DNA from: Candidatus Methanomethylicia archaeon
Lineage (GTDB): Archaea > Thermoproteota > Methanomethylicia > CALHIW01
Length of the DNA: 22,130 nt
NCBI GenBank assembly: GCA_938030905.1
Contig: CALHIW010000006.1
Location: forward strand, 1 to 22,130
Reading direction: 5' to 3'
Below are positions 15,130 to 22,130 of the stretch, piece by piece. The notes under the pieces were generated by a model that was not told the origin of the DNA, did no database searches, and saw only the letters and a list, made by a program, of their open reading frames with translations. Position numbers and translations under genes: made by a program. Numbering within the stretch: the stretch's first letter is position 1; each line of letters starts with the position of its first letter.

Positions 15130-15595
15130 ATGAGGAGAGTAGTACTAGTAGTTACATTAGCTGTATTGGTGATAGTGGTAATAGGCTCATGGGCTTTGCT
15201 AGCAGCTCAATCTAACATGACAAGCACCATAAACTCCAATGAGTCTATCAAAACAACTCCTCTAGTATACTGTGGGAAAATACCATTAGGTAAGATGTGG
15301 AGTTGGTGGAGAGATGTATGTGTTGAGCTTAGTGAAGAATTTAAGAGTAGGGTTACTAATATAGTAAAAAATGATTCTGATGTCCAGAAGCTTCTTGATG
15401 ATGGATACAGTATAGTATCTATTAAGCCAATGTTTAAGGTAGTTGTAGATGCTGATGGAAATGTAAATTAAAGTAGTAAGTGCTAGTGTACTACTTCAAA
15501 AAAATAAAGTAGGATACGCATTAGTTCAAGTAGATCTAGAGCAAAGCAAAGTAGTAAATATAGTTGTCTCAACTAAAACAATAATTCAAAAATAG
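15130..15595 (+). CDS. Small exported or membrane-anchored protein, interrupted by a one-base frameshift
   Basis: As written, the frame stops at 15471 after 113 residues. Removing one A from the AAA at 15466-15468 joins it to an open frame that runs to TAG at 15595, giving a smooth 154-residue product. The sequence across the join would read VVDADGNV-IKVVSASVLLQ. The N-terminus is a signal anchor (residues 4-25). The outside part has two cysteines, C48 and C64, that may form a disulfide, then an alpha/beta domain with alternating strands reminiscent of PepSY-like folds; that likeness is only an impression. Its promoter shares a motif with the downstream ABC operon, suggesting a common job. 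The break may be a sequencing error or a true mutation. Confidence 0.7.
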
Positions 15596-15666
15596 AGTTT
15601 AAAATTCATATTTTTAATAACGATATTTGGAGGAATTGACTGCAAAGCCAAAATTTAAATCTAAAT

Positions 15667-15714
15667 TGTACAACAGTCATTAAGTATATACCGTCTGTGA
15701 ACTAGATTTATAAG
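15667..15714 (+). promoter_or_regulatory. Promoter and shared motif of the ABC/CARDB/cupredoxin operon
   Basis: CTGTGAACTAG (15695-15705) abuts the TATA box TTTATAAG (15707-15714). The motif ends 37 bases before ATG 15743, exactly as in front of the gene at 15130. TGTACAACA at 15667-15675 lies 28 bases upstream of the motif; the counterpart TGTACGACA is 30 bases upstream at the other promoter. Predicted transcription starts near 15736. Confidence 0.6.
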
Positions 15715-15742
15715 TTGCTATAAATCATTATCTAGAATTACT

Positions 15743-16435
15743 ATGAAGTATGCGATAGAGACGGTAGATTTATTGAAAACTTATGTTTCAGGTGCTATGG
15801 AATATCCAGCTCTTAAAAATGTTAATTTAAAGGTTGCAAGAAGCGAGTATGTGGCTATTGTTGGGCCTTCAGGTAGTGGTAAAACAACACTTCTTAACCT
15901 TATAGGAGCACTTGATAAACCCACTAAGGGCGAGGTATATATTGATGGTACACCAATATCTAAACTAGATAATAATCAACTTGCAGAGTTAAGAAGTAGG
16001 AAAATAGGCTTCGTTTTCCAAACATATAATTTAATACCTTACTTAAACGTTCTAGGTAATGTTGAGCTACCCATGATGTCGTTAAATACTTCCCCAAAGC
16101 TAAGAAGAAAGAAAGCTCTAGAAATTCTTGAAACCCTCAAACTAGCTGATAAGGCATATAAAAAGCCTAATGAGCTGAGCGGCGGTGAACAGCAACGTGT
16201 AGCTATAGCTAGAGCATTAGTAAATGATCCTGCTATAGTATTAGCTGATGAACCTACTGGAAATCTAGATTCTAAAACTGCCCTAAACGTTGTTGAAACC
16301 TTTAATAGGCTAAATACTGAGGGGGGAGTTACAATAATACTTGTAACTCATAATCTTGAAATAACAAAGTTCTGCCACAAAATAGTTTATTTAAGAGATG
16401 GAAGCATAGTTAAGGAGGTGATTCAGAGAAAATGA
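15743..16435 (+). CDS. ABC transporter ATPase, MacB/LolD type
   Basis: This 230-residue cytoplasmic ATPase belongs to the type VII (MacB/LolD/FtsE-like) group, which drives mechanical work or export rather than import. Walker A GPSGSGKTT is at 41-49, the Q-loop glutamine at 93, signature LSGGEQQR at 145-152, Walker B IVLADEPTGNLDS at 165-177 and the switch histidine at 203. The NLIPYLNVLGNVELPM segment is typical of the group. It is the first gene of a four-gene operon. Its stop overlaps the next start as ATGA, and the matching FtsX-like permease is the third gene. All motifs are intact. Confidence 0.93.
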   Translation: MKYAIETVDLLKTYVSGAMEYPALKNVNLKVARSEYVAIVGPSGSGKTTLLNLIGALDKPTKGEVYIDGTPISKLDNNQLAELRSRKIGFVFQTYNLIPYLNVLGNVELPMMSLNTSPKLRRKKALEILETLKLADKAYKKPNELSGGEQQRVAIARALVNDPAIVLADEPTGNLDSKTALNVVETFNRLNTEGGVTIILVTHNLEITKFCHKIVYLRDGSIVKEVIQRK

Positions 16436-18399
16436 GGAGGACAGTTTTCCTACTAGCTATACTACTTCTAGCTCAGGTAGTAGTGTTGAATGCTGGTGAG
16501 AATGTATTCAAGGTAGTTAATGTGATATGGGGATCATTAGATTCACCTATAGAAGTAGCTCCAGGAGATTTAAACGTACCAGTAACTATAACCTTACAAT
16601 ATAGTGGAGCCAGCCCATTAACAGCTATTGAGGCATACATATTTCTCCCAGGAGGCTTTACTTCAACAAATGGTGAAAGAGTTGTAAGAGCATTTTCTAC
16701 AGTTCCGGGAGGAAGAATAATTCAGTTACAGTTTAGTCTAAGTTTAGATTCTAAAATTAAGCTTGGAGATTATGCTGTAGCTATGATTATTAACGGTGTT
16801 AGCGGCTCCTCAATAGTGCATACTGAGTCCCTAACCTTCACTCTTCCAGTTAAAGGAAAAGTATTAGTAGACTTTATACCAAGTCCATATAATATTAAGC
16901 CAGGACAAATAAATACCATAAACATAACCTTGAGAAATAGCGGTGCATGTAAAGCGTCAAAGCTCTCAATATCATTCTCTTCATCTCAAGCATCACTAAT
17001 AAACCAGACAACCTTTGAGTTTGAGGAGCTTAACCCTAACTCCATGAAAAACCTAATAGTTAATCTATATGTTCCTCCAACATTCTCCTCCTCACCAATA
17101 TACTTAACAGCAAATGTAAAATACATAAATGAATACTCATATACAATGATATTAACTAAACAAGTCCAAATGTACGTTACAAGACCGTCAATACCATTAC
17201 TAACCATTAATGCATCAAGAAATGAGTTTCAATCAGGCGCTATAAACAGCATTGAGTTAAGTGTTAAAAATAATGGAGCTGAAGCTGTTTATGATACTAT
17301 TTTAACAATAAATACTCCAGGAGGAACTGGATTAATAGGATCAGATGGAAAATGGAGTCTTGGAACTATTGAGCCGGGAGAATTCAAGATTTTAAATCTT
17401 ACATTATATATCCCACCATACCAGTCCTCATCTATTATGCAAATTACATTCTCTCTAAACTATTACGATTCTACAAATAGCTTTAAAACTGAAGCTAGAA
17501 CATTAAGCTTCTTTATAGCTCCATCAAACCAGAAGTATCCGTTAACTATTCAGACAACTCCATCTGAAGTATATACGGGAATAACCAATAATGTAACAGT
17601 AAGAATTATTAATAATGCTCTATATGATCTTAAAAATTTAAGGGTTAGAGTATCATCTTCTCAAGCTATTCTATTAGATACTGATAATATATGGAGCATT
17701 GAAAAGCTTCCATCAGGGAAACATCTTAGTATACCATTAAAACTATATCCTCAATCAACAACTATAACCTATATACAGTTGGCACTATCTATATCATACT
17801 ATGATGAGCTTAACATCTTAAATCAAGAAGATAGAGCCATAAACTTACTGGCTAGAGGATTAATTGATCTTAAAGCTACCAATATAGCAATAGCTCCTGA
17901 AACAGTTATTTCAGGACAGCCATTCTCAGTCTCAGTTACTATAACTAATACTGGAACAATAACAGCCTATGGAGTTTCAGCTACTATTGAACAGAAGCCA
18001 TGGTTTAGAATTATAGGACGTCAAACAGTATTTATTGGGGATGTACAAGTTAATGCACCAACCTCCTTTACAATGTCATTTATAGCCTTAAATGTAACAC
18101 AACCTATAGCAGTACATATTACGAATATTACTCAAAGACCATTCAATATAACAGGTTCTTCAAGAAGTATTCAACCTACAATTAAGGTAACTCTATCCTA
18201 CATGGATAATCTTAGAACACAACATACGCAAATACTAGAAATACCTATAACATACTTCGCCACTACAACACAAACATATACTACAAAACAACAAACCCAA
18301 GCTATAGGCTTCCCCATAAGTAACATTTTAATGTTAGCTATAGCTGTAGGAATATCGTTTATGGCAGGATATCTCATAGCTAAGAGGAGGGTTAAATGA
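16432..18399 (+). CDS. Large exported, membrane-anchored protein with Ig-like (CARDB/NEW3-type) repeats
   Basis: This 655-residue cell-surface protein has a signal peptide (VFLLAILLLAQVVVLNAG), a long outside region, and one C-terminal helix (about 627-648) ending AKRRVK, which leaves only a short cytoplasmic tail. The outside region carries about five repeats of an Ig-like domain with the pattern I-x-PG-x(3)-I-x-L-x-N-x-G. They begin near residues 30, 147, 255, 370 and 478; examples are NIKPGQINTINITLRNSG and TVISGQPFSVSVTITNTG. Such CARDB/NEW3 domains occur in archaeal surface proteins. A Thr/Gln-rich linker precedes the helix. It is encoded between the ATPase and the permease, with four-base overlaps on both sides, so it is probably a subunit of the transporter, in the place where bacterial systems have a MacA-like adaptor. 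That role is inference. Confidence 0.82.
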   Translation: MRRTVFLLAILLLAQVVVLNAGENVFKVVNVIWGSLDSPIEVAPGDLNVPVTITLQYSGASPLTAIEAYIFLPGGFTSTNGERVVRAFSTVPGGRIIQLQFSLSLDSKIKLGDYAVAMIINGVSGSSIVHTESLTFTLPVKGKVLVDFIPSPYNIKPGQINTINITLRNSGACKASKLSISFSSSQASLINQTTFEFEELNPNSMKNLIVNLYVPPTFSSSPIYLTANVKYINEYSYTMILTKQVQMYVTRPSIPLLTINASRNEFQSGAINSIELSVKNNGAEAVYDTILTINTPGGTGLIGSDGKWSLGTIEPGEFKILNLTLYIPPYQSSSIMQITFSLNYYDSTNSFKTEARTLSFFIAPSNQKYPLTIQTTPSEVYTGITNNVTVRIINNALYDLKNLRVRVSSSQAILLDTDNIWSIEKLPSGKHLSIPLKLYPQSTTITYIQLALSISYYDELNILNQEDRAINLLARGLIDLKATNIAIAPETVISGQPFSVSVTITNTGTITAYGVSATIEQKPWFRIIGRQTVFIGDVQVNAPTSFTMSFIALNVTQPIAVHITNITQRPFNITGSSRSIQPTIKVTLSYMDNLRTQHTQILEIPITYFATTTQTYTTKQQTQAIGFPISNILMLAIAVGISFMAGYLIAKRRVK

Positions 18400-19658
18400 G
18401 GTTAACAGATACTCTATTTATTAGCTTTACACATTTAAGGGAAAGGAAACTTAGAACATCCTTAACCATTCTAGGTATTATTATCGGTATAGCATCCATT
18501 ATTGCCTTAGTTTCACAAACAGCAGGTATTAGTGCTAGTATTACTGGAACTTTAGAGAAGCTAGGTCCAACAACAGTAATGATTTCATCTACTAATCCCC
18601 GTATTTTAAGGCTTACAGATATAGAAGTATTCAAAATTAGAGAAATTCCAGGTGTAGATGATGTTATACCTATAACTTTCGATAGAGTATTTATTCAGGT
18701 TTCGGGTGAAACTCAACAAGTAACCTTGATAGGTATTAACTCAATAGATTTAAATAGACTCATTGGTGGAGTGGAGCTTAATGAAGGAATAATGTATCCC
18801 GACTCTATAGTTCCACAAGCAATTATAGGTAGTAATATAGCTAAAAATACAGAAGTAACTATAGGTCAACCACTAGTGGTTCAGAGAGGAAATCAATTCG
18901 TATTGATTCAGGTTGTAGGTATACTATCTAGCTATGGAGCTTCAGCGTTTCTATCAATTGATGATGGAATATTTATACCTCTTGAGGCTACATTAAGCAT
19001 GTTTAATAAGCTAACATACGATATGATTTTCGTTAGAGCAGAATCAGTAGAGTCAATAGATGGAGTTTTAGAGTGTTTACAGGCAATGTATGGTAATGAT
19101 GTTAGAACTATAAGTGTTGCGCAGCTTAGCCAAATAGTTAGTTCAGTCGCATCCTCTTTAAGCCTATTTCTAGGAGGCATTGCCGCCATATCTCTAAGCG
19201 TAGCCGGTGTTGGCATTATGAACATTATGTTTGTTTCAGTTTTAGAGAGAACTAGAGAAATAGGGGTACTTAAAGCCATAGGATTCAAGAATAGAGATAT
19301 ATTATTCATCTTTCTCTCAGAAGCAATAATAATAGGAATTCTAGGAGGAATTCTAGGGGTAGTAGCTGGAAGCACATTATCACACCTTGTACCATATATC
19401 CTATCTAACATGATGAGGGGGCCATCTATGGGTAGTACTCAAATTAGAAGTAGTACTCAAATTAGAGCTGTAGGTTCACCTGCATTCATGGGCTCAACAA
19501 CCATACAACCATCATCTCTAGCATATACTCCAATTGTAAGTATGGATATGGTGGCTATATCAATATTTCTGGCCATAACAGTAAGTATAGTTTCTGGTTT
19601 ATTTCCTGCCTGGAGAGCTTCAAGAGTAGATCCTATAAAGGCATTAAGATATGAGTAG
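18396..19658 (+). CDS. ABC transporter permease, MacB/FtsX family
   Basis: This 420-residue membrane subunit has the MacB layout. An N-terminal helix (22-42, RTSLTILGIIIGIASIIALV) is followed by a large periplasm-like MacB core domain (about 45-250) and then three helices (about 255-280, 305-336 and 383-404). The FtsX signature segment VLERTREIGVLKAIGFKNRD lies at 282-301, and the end, FPAWRASRVDPIKALRYE, is diagnostic. Unusually, the outside loop between helices 3 and 4 is enlarged (about 338-380). It contains a short internal repeat (STQIR twice) and is rich in Ser, Thr, Met and Pro. The start overlaps the upstream stop as ATGA. It works with the ATPase at 15743. Confidence 0.93.
   Translation: MRLTDTLFISFTHLRERKLRTSLTILGIIIGIASIIALVSQTAGISASITGTLEKLGPTTVMISSTNPRILRLTDIEVFKIREIPGVDDVIPITFDRVFIQVSGETQQVTLIGINSIDLNRLIGGVELNEGIMYPDSIVPQAIIGSNIAKNTEVTIGQPLVVQRGNQFVLIQVVGILSSYGASAFLSIDDGIFIPLEATLSMFNKLTYDMIFVRAESVESIDGVLECLQAMYGNDVRTISVAQLSQIVSSVASSLSLFLGGIAAISLSVAGVGIMNIMFVSVLERTREIGVLKAIGFKNRDILFIFLSEAIIIGILGGILGVVAGSTLSHLVPYILSNMMRGPSMGSTQIRSSTQIRAVGSPAFMGSTTIQPSSLAYTPIVSMDMVAISIFLAITVSIVSGLFPAWRASRVDPIKALRYE
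19432..19467 (+). repeat. 18-base tandem repeat inside the permease gene
   Basis: GTAGTACTCAAATTAGAA and GTAGTACTCAAATTAGAG are adjacent copies differing at one base. They keep the frame and encode STQIR twice in the loop between helices 3 and 4. The near-identity at DNA level suggests a recent duplication, and the copy number could vary between strains. Confidence 0.75.
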
Positions 19659-20355
19659 GGAGATAATGTTGAAGGCACCGTTACTTATTGGGTTTATCTT
19701 TATGTTTATAGCGTTTCTAGCACCTATAGCAATGATATTACCTCTAAATAATGAATATTCATCTAAGATTATAGATAGTGAAGCGTTTCAAAACATTATA
19801 TATGGTAAAAGCTATAGTAAATCCTGGGATATTCTATGGAGAATATGTGAAAAAGGGGGATATGTAATAGACAATAATGGATTAAGAAACCTTAAAAAAA
19901 CTCCAAGAGACATCGCTTTAATCAAGGATAAAAACATAGTAGTAGTTAATGCAAACTATGCTGAAATCCCGATTTTCATGAATTCTGAAAATGGAAAATA
20001 CTCATTTATAATCTATGATCTTAAAAACCCAACAATAATTGTGAAGAAGAATACATGTTTAAGAATGATTGTAGTTAATATTGACAAAGATACACCACAT
20101 AGCTTAACAATAGTATCAAATCCCCCACCATATCCATACTTAATACATATCATACATCATAGTATAGCCTTTCCAGGAGCATCAACACCTAAACCAATGA
20201 TTGGATTACCACCAGTAAGAGGTAATAATTATCCAGCATGGCTAATAGAGTTTACAGTCTCATCACCAGGAACATACTACTATGTAAGCTTAGTTCCTGG
20301 ACATGCAGCACGGGGAATGTATGGTAAACTAATAGTAGAGAATGAAAATCAATAA
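19651..20355 (+). CDS. Membrane-anchored cupredoxin-like protein lacking the copper cysteine
   Basis: This 234-residue protein has an N-terminal membrane anchor (about 10-30), a spacer, and a C-terminal cupredoxin fold resembling sulfocyanin/rusticyanin. H150 lies in DTPHSLTIVSN, and the end GTYYYVSLVPGHAARGMYGK places H218 and M223 exactly as in the C-x4-H-x4-M ligand loop. The cysteine position, residue 213, is serine (AGC; TGC would be cysteine). With H150, H218 and M223 kept, a normal blue type 1 site cannot form, so the protein may bind copper differently or be a structural relative. It overlaps the permease gene by eight bases and is the last gene of the operon. ATG 19666, just after AGGGAG, is a possible alternative start. 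Confidence 0.78.
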   Translation: MSREIMLKAPLLIGFIFMFIAFLAPIAMILPLNNEYSSKIIDSEAFQNIIYGKSYSKSWDILWRICEKGGYVIDNNGLRNLKKTPRDIALIKDKNIVVVNANYAEIPIFMNSENGKYSFIIYDLKNPTIIVKKNTCLRMIVVNIDKDTPHSLTIVSNPPPYPYLIHIIHHSIAFPGASTPKPMIGLPPVRGNNYPAWLIEFTVSSPGTYYYVSLVPGHAARGMYGKLIVENENQ

Positions 20356-20442
20356 ATTCTTATAAGACTAAACTTAATATTTCATAGAGTAGGAGAACTT
20401 AATAAATTAAATACCACACCATACTCAGCAGTTTTAGAGCGC

Positions 20443-21155
20443 TGTCAAATTAAGGCATCTCCAATATGAGTTTAAGTATTTTGTTTATTCCTGTTCTGCA
20501 TTGGATTCTATGGGCTCCACTAAGAGTCAGCTGTACCTTGCATGATCATAGTAGGCCTTCCAGACAATCAGCTATGCCTCAATTTTTCCTCAGGATTCTG
20601 TCCCTTGAGGGGATGAGTTGAAGCCCTTCAAGTGGCGCTTAACCTCCTTACCGAGTCTCTCAATTAAGTTGTAAGTACCTCCACCTAGACTATGTGGCTA
20701 TTTCAAGTTTTAGGCATGGCTTAAAATACTATTGAGCACTATCGACCACGACAAACTGACTCTTTACTTCTCCTTCAAATGCTTCAGAAGACGTATATGA
20801 CTAGTGTGTTCTTCATCCAGCTTAGTCTTACAATCAGAAACCTTCTATTCTAAGCTTCATGGCGAGCCATACTCAAGGTCTGCTCACCAGCCACATTCAC
20901 ATCCCCTTCATTGACACCCCTACTACAACCAAAATACAGAGACCTCGCTGAGTCCAGGAAATGTTCAAGCCACTTCCGGATGGCCCATGATTCCACTCAA
21001 TGAAGGTGATGTAGCCTCACAGCCTTTCTAAGACTCAAGTTGAAAGGTGGGGTATAAGGCGCAAGTCGCAATGATTAAAGACATCCCTTCCCTATAAAAA
21101 GTCAAGGTTAACGCCTAACTAATCGATAGAACTTTAACAAAACTTTAAGTTGACA
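20443..21155 (-). mobile_element. Decayed insertion sequence of about 713 bases, IS6-like
   Basis: The ends form an imperfect terminal inverted repeat. TGTCAAATTAAGG (20443-20455) and, read on the minus strand, TGTCAACTTAAAG (21155-21143) agree at 11 of 13 bases. The interior holds a broken minus-strand DDE transposase. The size fits IS6-family elements of crenarchaea. No clear target duplication is seen next to the ends, as expected for an old insertion. It is locally richer in G and C than its surroundings. Confidence 0.62.
20485..21044 (-). pseudogene. Broken DDE transposase (IS6-like)
   Basis: Several stops and at least two frame changes interrupt it. In one frame FNLSLRKAVRLHHL, a stop, then VESWAIRKWLEHF look like the N-terminal helix-turn-helix part. 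The strand with the first catalytic aspartate reads VNVAGEQ, where relatives have VAVDET, so that aspartate is lost. In a second frame FVVVDSAQ carries the second aspartate. A third frame gives YNLIERLGKEVKRHLKGF with the catalytic glutamate, then VWKAYYDHARYS, typical of the transposase end. It cannot encode an active enzyme. Family assignment is by eye. Confidence 0.68.
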
Positions 21156-21497
21156 AAACCAAGTTTTATAATAAATGGGTTTTAATAATATTTCGTCTTC
21201 ACTTTCATGAGTGATGTGTAAGTTTCTCATGCAAATGACCTCTAGCTGGAAACGGCTGGAGAACAGTATGAAGTTGGTTCAGTACAATGGTGCTAGAGCT
21301 TAACAACATGTCCTGGTGAATGATGAAAACCAAGATCTAAGTCCATACATATTTGTACTTAACTCAGAGCTTTACTCCACAACCTAATTACATTTAGAAA
21401 ATAGGCTATGTTAAACTAGCATGGTTAAGAGCTTGCTACTAAAGAGTACTATAGTATAAGGCTTATAAGGATGTAGTTATATTATTATGTGACTTAA
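21156..21497. other. Gene-free stretch before the nicotinamidase gene
   Basis: No supported gene, tRNA or array is seen. It lies directly beside the IS remnant and may hold more decayed mobile DNA; a 22-codon open frame from ATG 21236 has no recognisable content. Near its end, CTTATAAG (21462-21469) is a fair TATA element, about 25-29 bases upstream of a start of transcription close to ATG 21498. Confidence 0.4.
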
Positions 21498-22076
21498 ATG
21501 AAAATTGGGATTACATTATTGAGTGCGCTTATAATTGTTGATGTGCAGAATGATTTTTGTCTAGGAGGAGCATTACCAGTTCCAGGAGGAAATGAGGTTA
21601 TTCCTATCTTAAACAGGTACATTGAAGTTTTCAGCTATAAGAATCTACCTATCTACGCTACAAGGGATTGGCATCCAGAAAACCATATATCATTTAAAAC
21701 GAGAGGTGGACCATGGCCGCCACACTGCATTCAAAATACGTGGGGAGCTGAGTTCCATCCGAACCTAAATATTCCATCACATACCATAATAGTTTCTAAA
21801 GCTACAGAGCCTAATAAAGAAGCATATTCAGGATTTGAAGGAACAAATTTAGAAAATGATTTAAGAAATAGAAGGATAAGAAGAGTTTTCATAGGTGGAT
21901 TAGCTACAGATTACTGTGTTAAAGAAACAGTAATGGATGCTTTAAAGATAGGTTTTGAAACAATATTTCTCGAGGATGCTTCAAGAGGTGTAAATATTGA
22001 CAGTAGTGAAAGAGCAGTTGCCGAAATGATTCTAAACGGGGCAATAGCAATAAAACTTGAGGATATAAAGCTGTAA
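21498..22076 (+). CDS. pncA: Nicotinamidase (cysteine hydrolase family)
   Basis: This 192-residue enzyme converts nicotinamide to nicotinate and ammonia in NAD salvage. The catalytic triad is in place: D15 in IIVDVQNDFC, K101 in VSKATEPNKE, and the nucleophile C140 in GLATDYCVKETVMDAL. The metal ligands are D57 and H59 (TRDWHPENH) and H76 (WPPHC). The cis-peptide region GGLATDYC is typical. Size and motif spacing match archaeal nicotinamidases such as the Pyrococcus enzyme. ATG 21498 adds a short hydrophobic lead before the usual start of homology (ALIIVD), so an internal TTG at 21516 is possible. It may be co-regulated with the gene beginning at 22107. Confidence 0.92.
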   Translation: MKIGITLLSALIIVDVQNDFCLGGALPVPGGNEVIPILNRYIEVFSYKNLPIYATRDWHPENHISFKTRGGPWPPHCIQNTWGAEFHPNLNIPSHTIIVSKATEPNKEAYSGFEGTNLENDLRNRRIRRVFIGGLATDYCVKETVMDALKIGFETIFLEDASRGVNIDSSERAVAEMILNGAIAIKLEDIKL

Positions 22077-22106
22077 TGTATTTAAACTATTACTTATAGG
22101 GTAGTT

Positions 22107-22130
22107 ATGCCTAAAATCTATGTTACTAAT
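22107..22130 (+). CDS. Start of a further gene, cut by the window edge
   Basis: ATG 22107 opens a frame of eight codons (MPKIYVTN) that runs off the window. A TATA-like TATTTAAAC at about 22079-22087 is placed for transcription to start at the ATG, as in leaderless archaeal genes. The position after nicotinamidase and the short start would suit nicotinate phosphoribosyltransferase, the next NAD-salvage step, but eight residues cannot prove it. Confidence 0.35.

Noticed and set aside
15629..15680. GGAGG followed by a TTG opening a 14-codon frame
   Set aside because: The spacing of two bases is too short for a ribosome-binding site, and the frame ends inside the promoter of the ABC operon.
18932..19411. 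A 159-codon open frame on the minus strand
   Set aside because: It is antisense to the MacB/FtsX permease, which has clear family motifs; the antisense product has none.
21320..21380. ATGATGA resembling a C box of a C/D guide RNA
   Set aside because: No CTGA D box follows at a suitable distance and no second box pair is present.

Overview
The window looks like a chromosome segment of a thermophilic archaeon, probably a crenarchaeote (Thermoproteota). It is AT-rich and its genes are tightly packed with ATGA, GTGA and TAATG overlaps. Upstream regions show a TATA box about 25 bases before a near-leaderless start. Archaeal families present include MptE, an HdrB with two CCG motifs, a geranylgeranyl-reductase-family flavoprotein, and a peptide-binding protein anchored by a C-terminal membrane helix. 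The resemblance to Ignisphaera/Desulfurococcales is a guess; nothing here fixes the genus.

Region 1 (1-1114, +) holds the end of a probable HdrC-like subunit and a complete HdrB-like subunit. It runs head-on, with no spacer, into region 2.

Region 2 (1115-9846, -) is one long peptide/dipeptide ABC importer operon. It reads binding protein, two permeases and two ATPases, then a small two-helix membrane protein broken by a one-base frameshift, then the flavoprotein. Upstream of it, 9847-10326 is a gene-free control region with repeated AAGCTTTAT sites, a likely terminator and a palindrome.

Region 3 (10327-14721) has a class III PLP aminotransferase/racemase (-), then a divergent gap with two inverted-repeat structures. 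A membrane PH-like protein with a zinc ribbon (+) follows. A minus-strand run then encodes a six-helix membrane protein, a winged-helix regulator and the pterin enzyme MptE.

Region 4 (14722-20355, +) is the most distinctive part. A small exported protein, also broken by a one-base frameshift, precedes a four-gene operon: a MacB/LolD-type ATPase, a large exported protein with Ig-like CARDB/NEW3-type repeats, a MacB/FtsX permease, and a cupredoxin-like protein whose copper cysteine is a serine. The small gene and the operon share an 11-base promoter motif at the same distance from their start codons, so they are probably co-regulated. The ATPase and permease with an Ig-like subunit in place of a MacA-type adaptor, plus the altered cupredoxin, form a candidate undescribed cell-surface system.

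Region 5 (20356-22130) is a decayed insertion sequence of about 0.71 kb with recognisable terminal inverted repeats. It is followed by a nicotinamidase gene and the first eight codons of another gene. No tRNA, rRNA or CRISPR array was seen.
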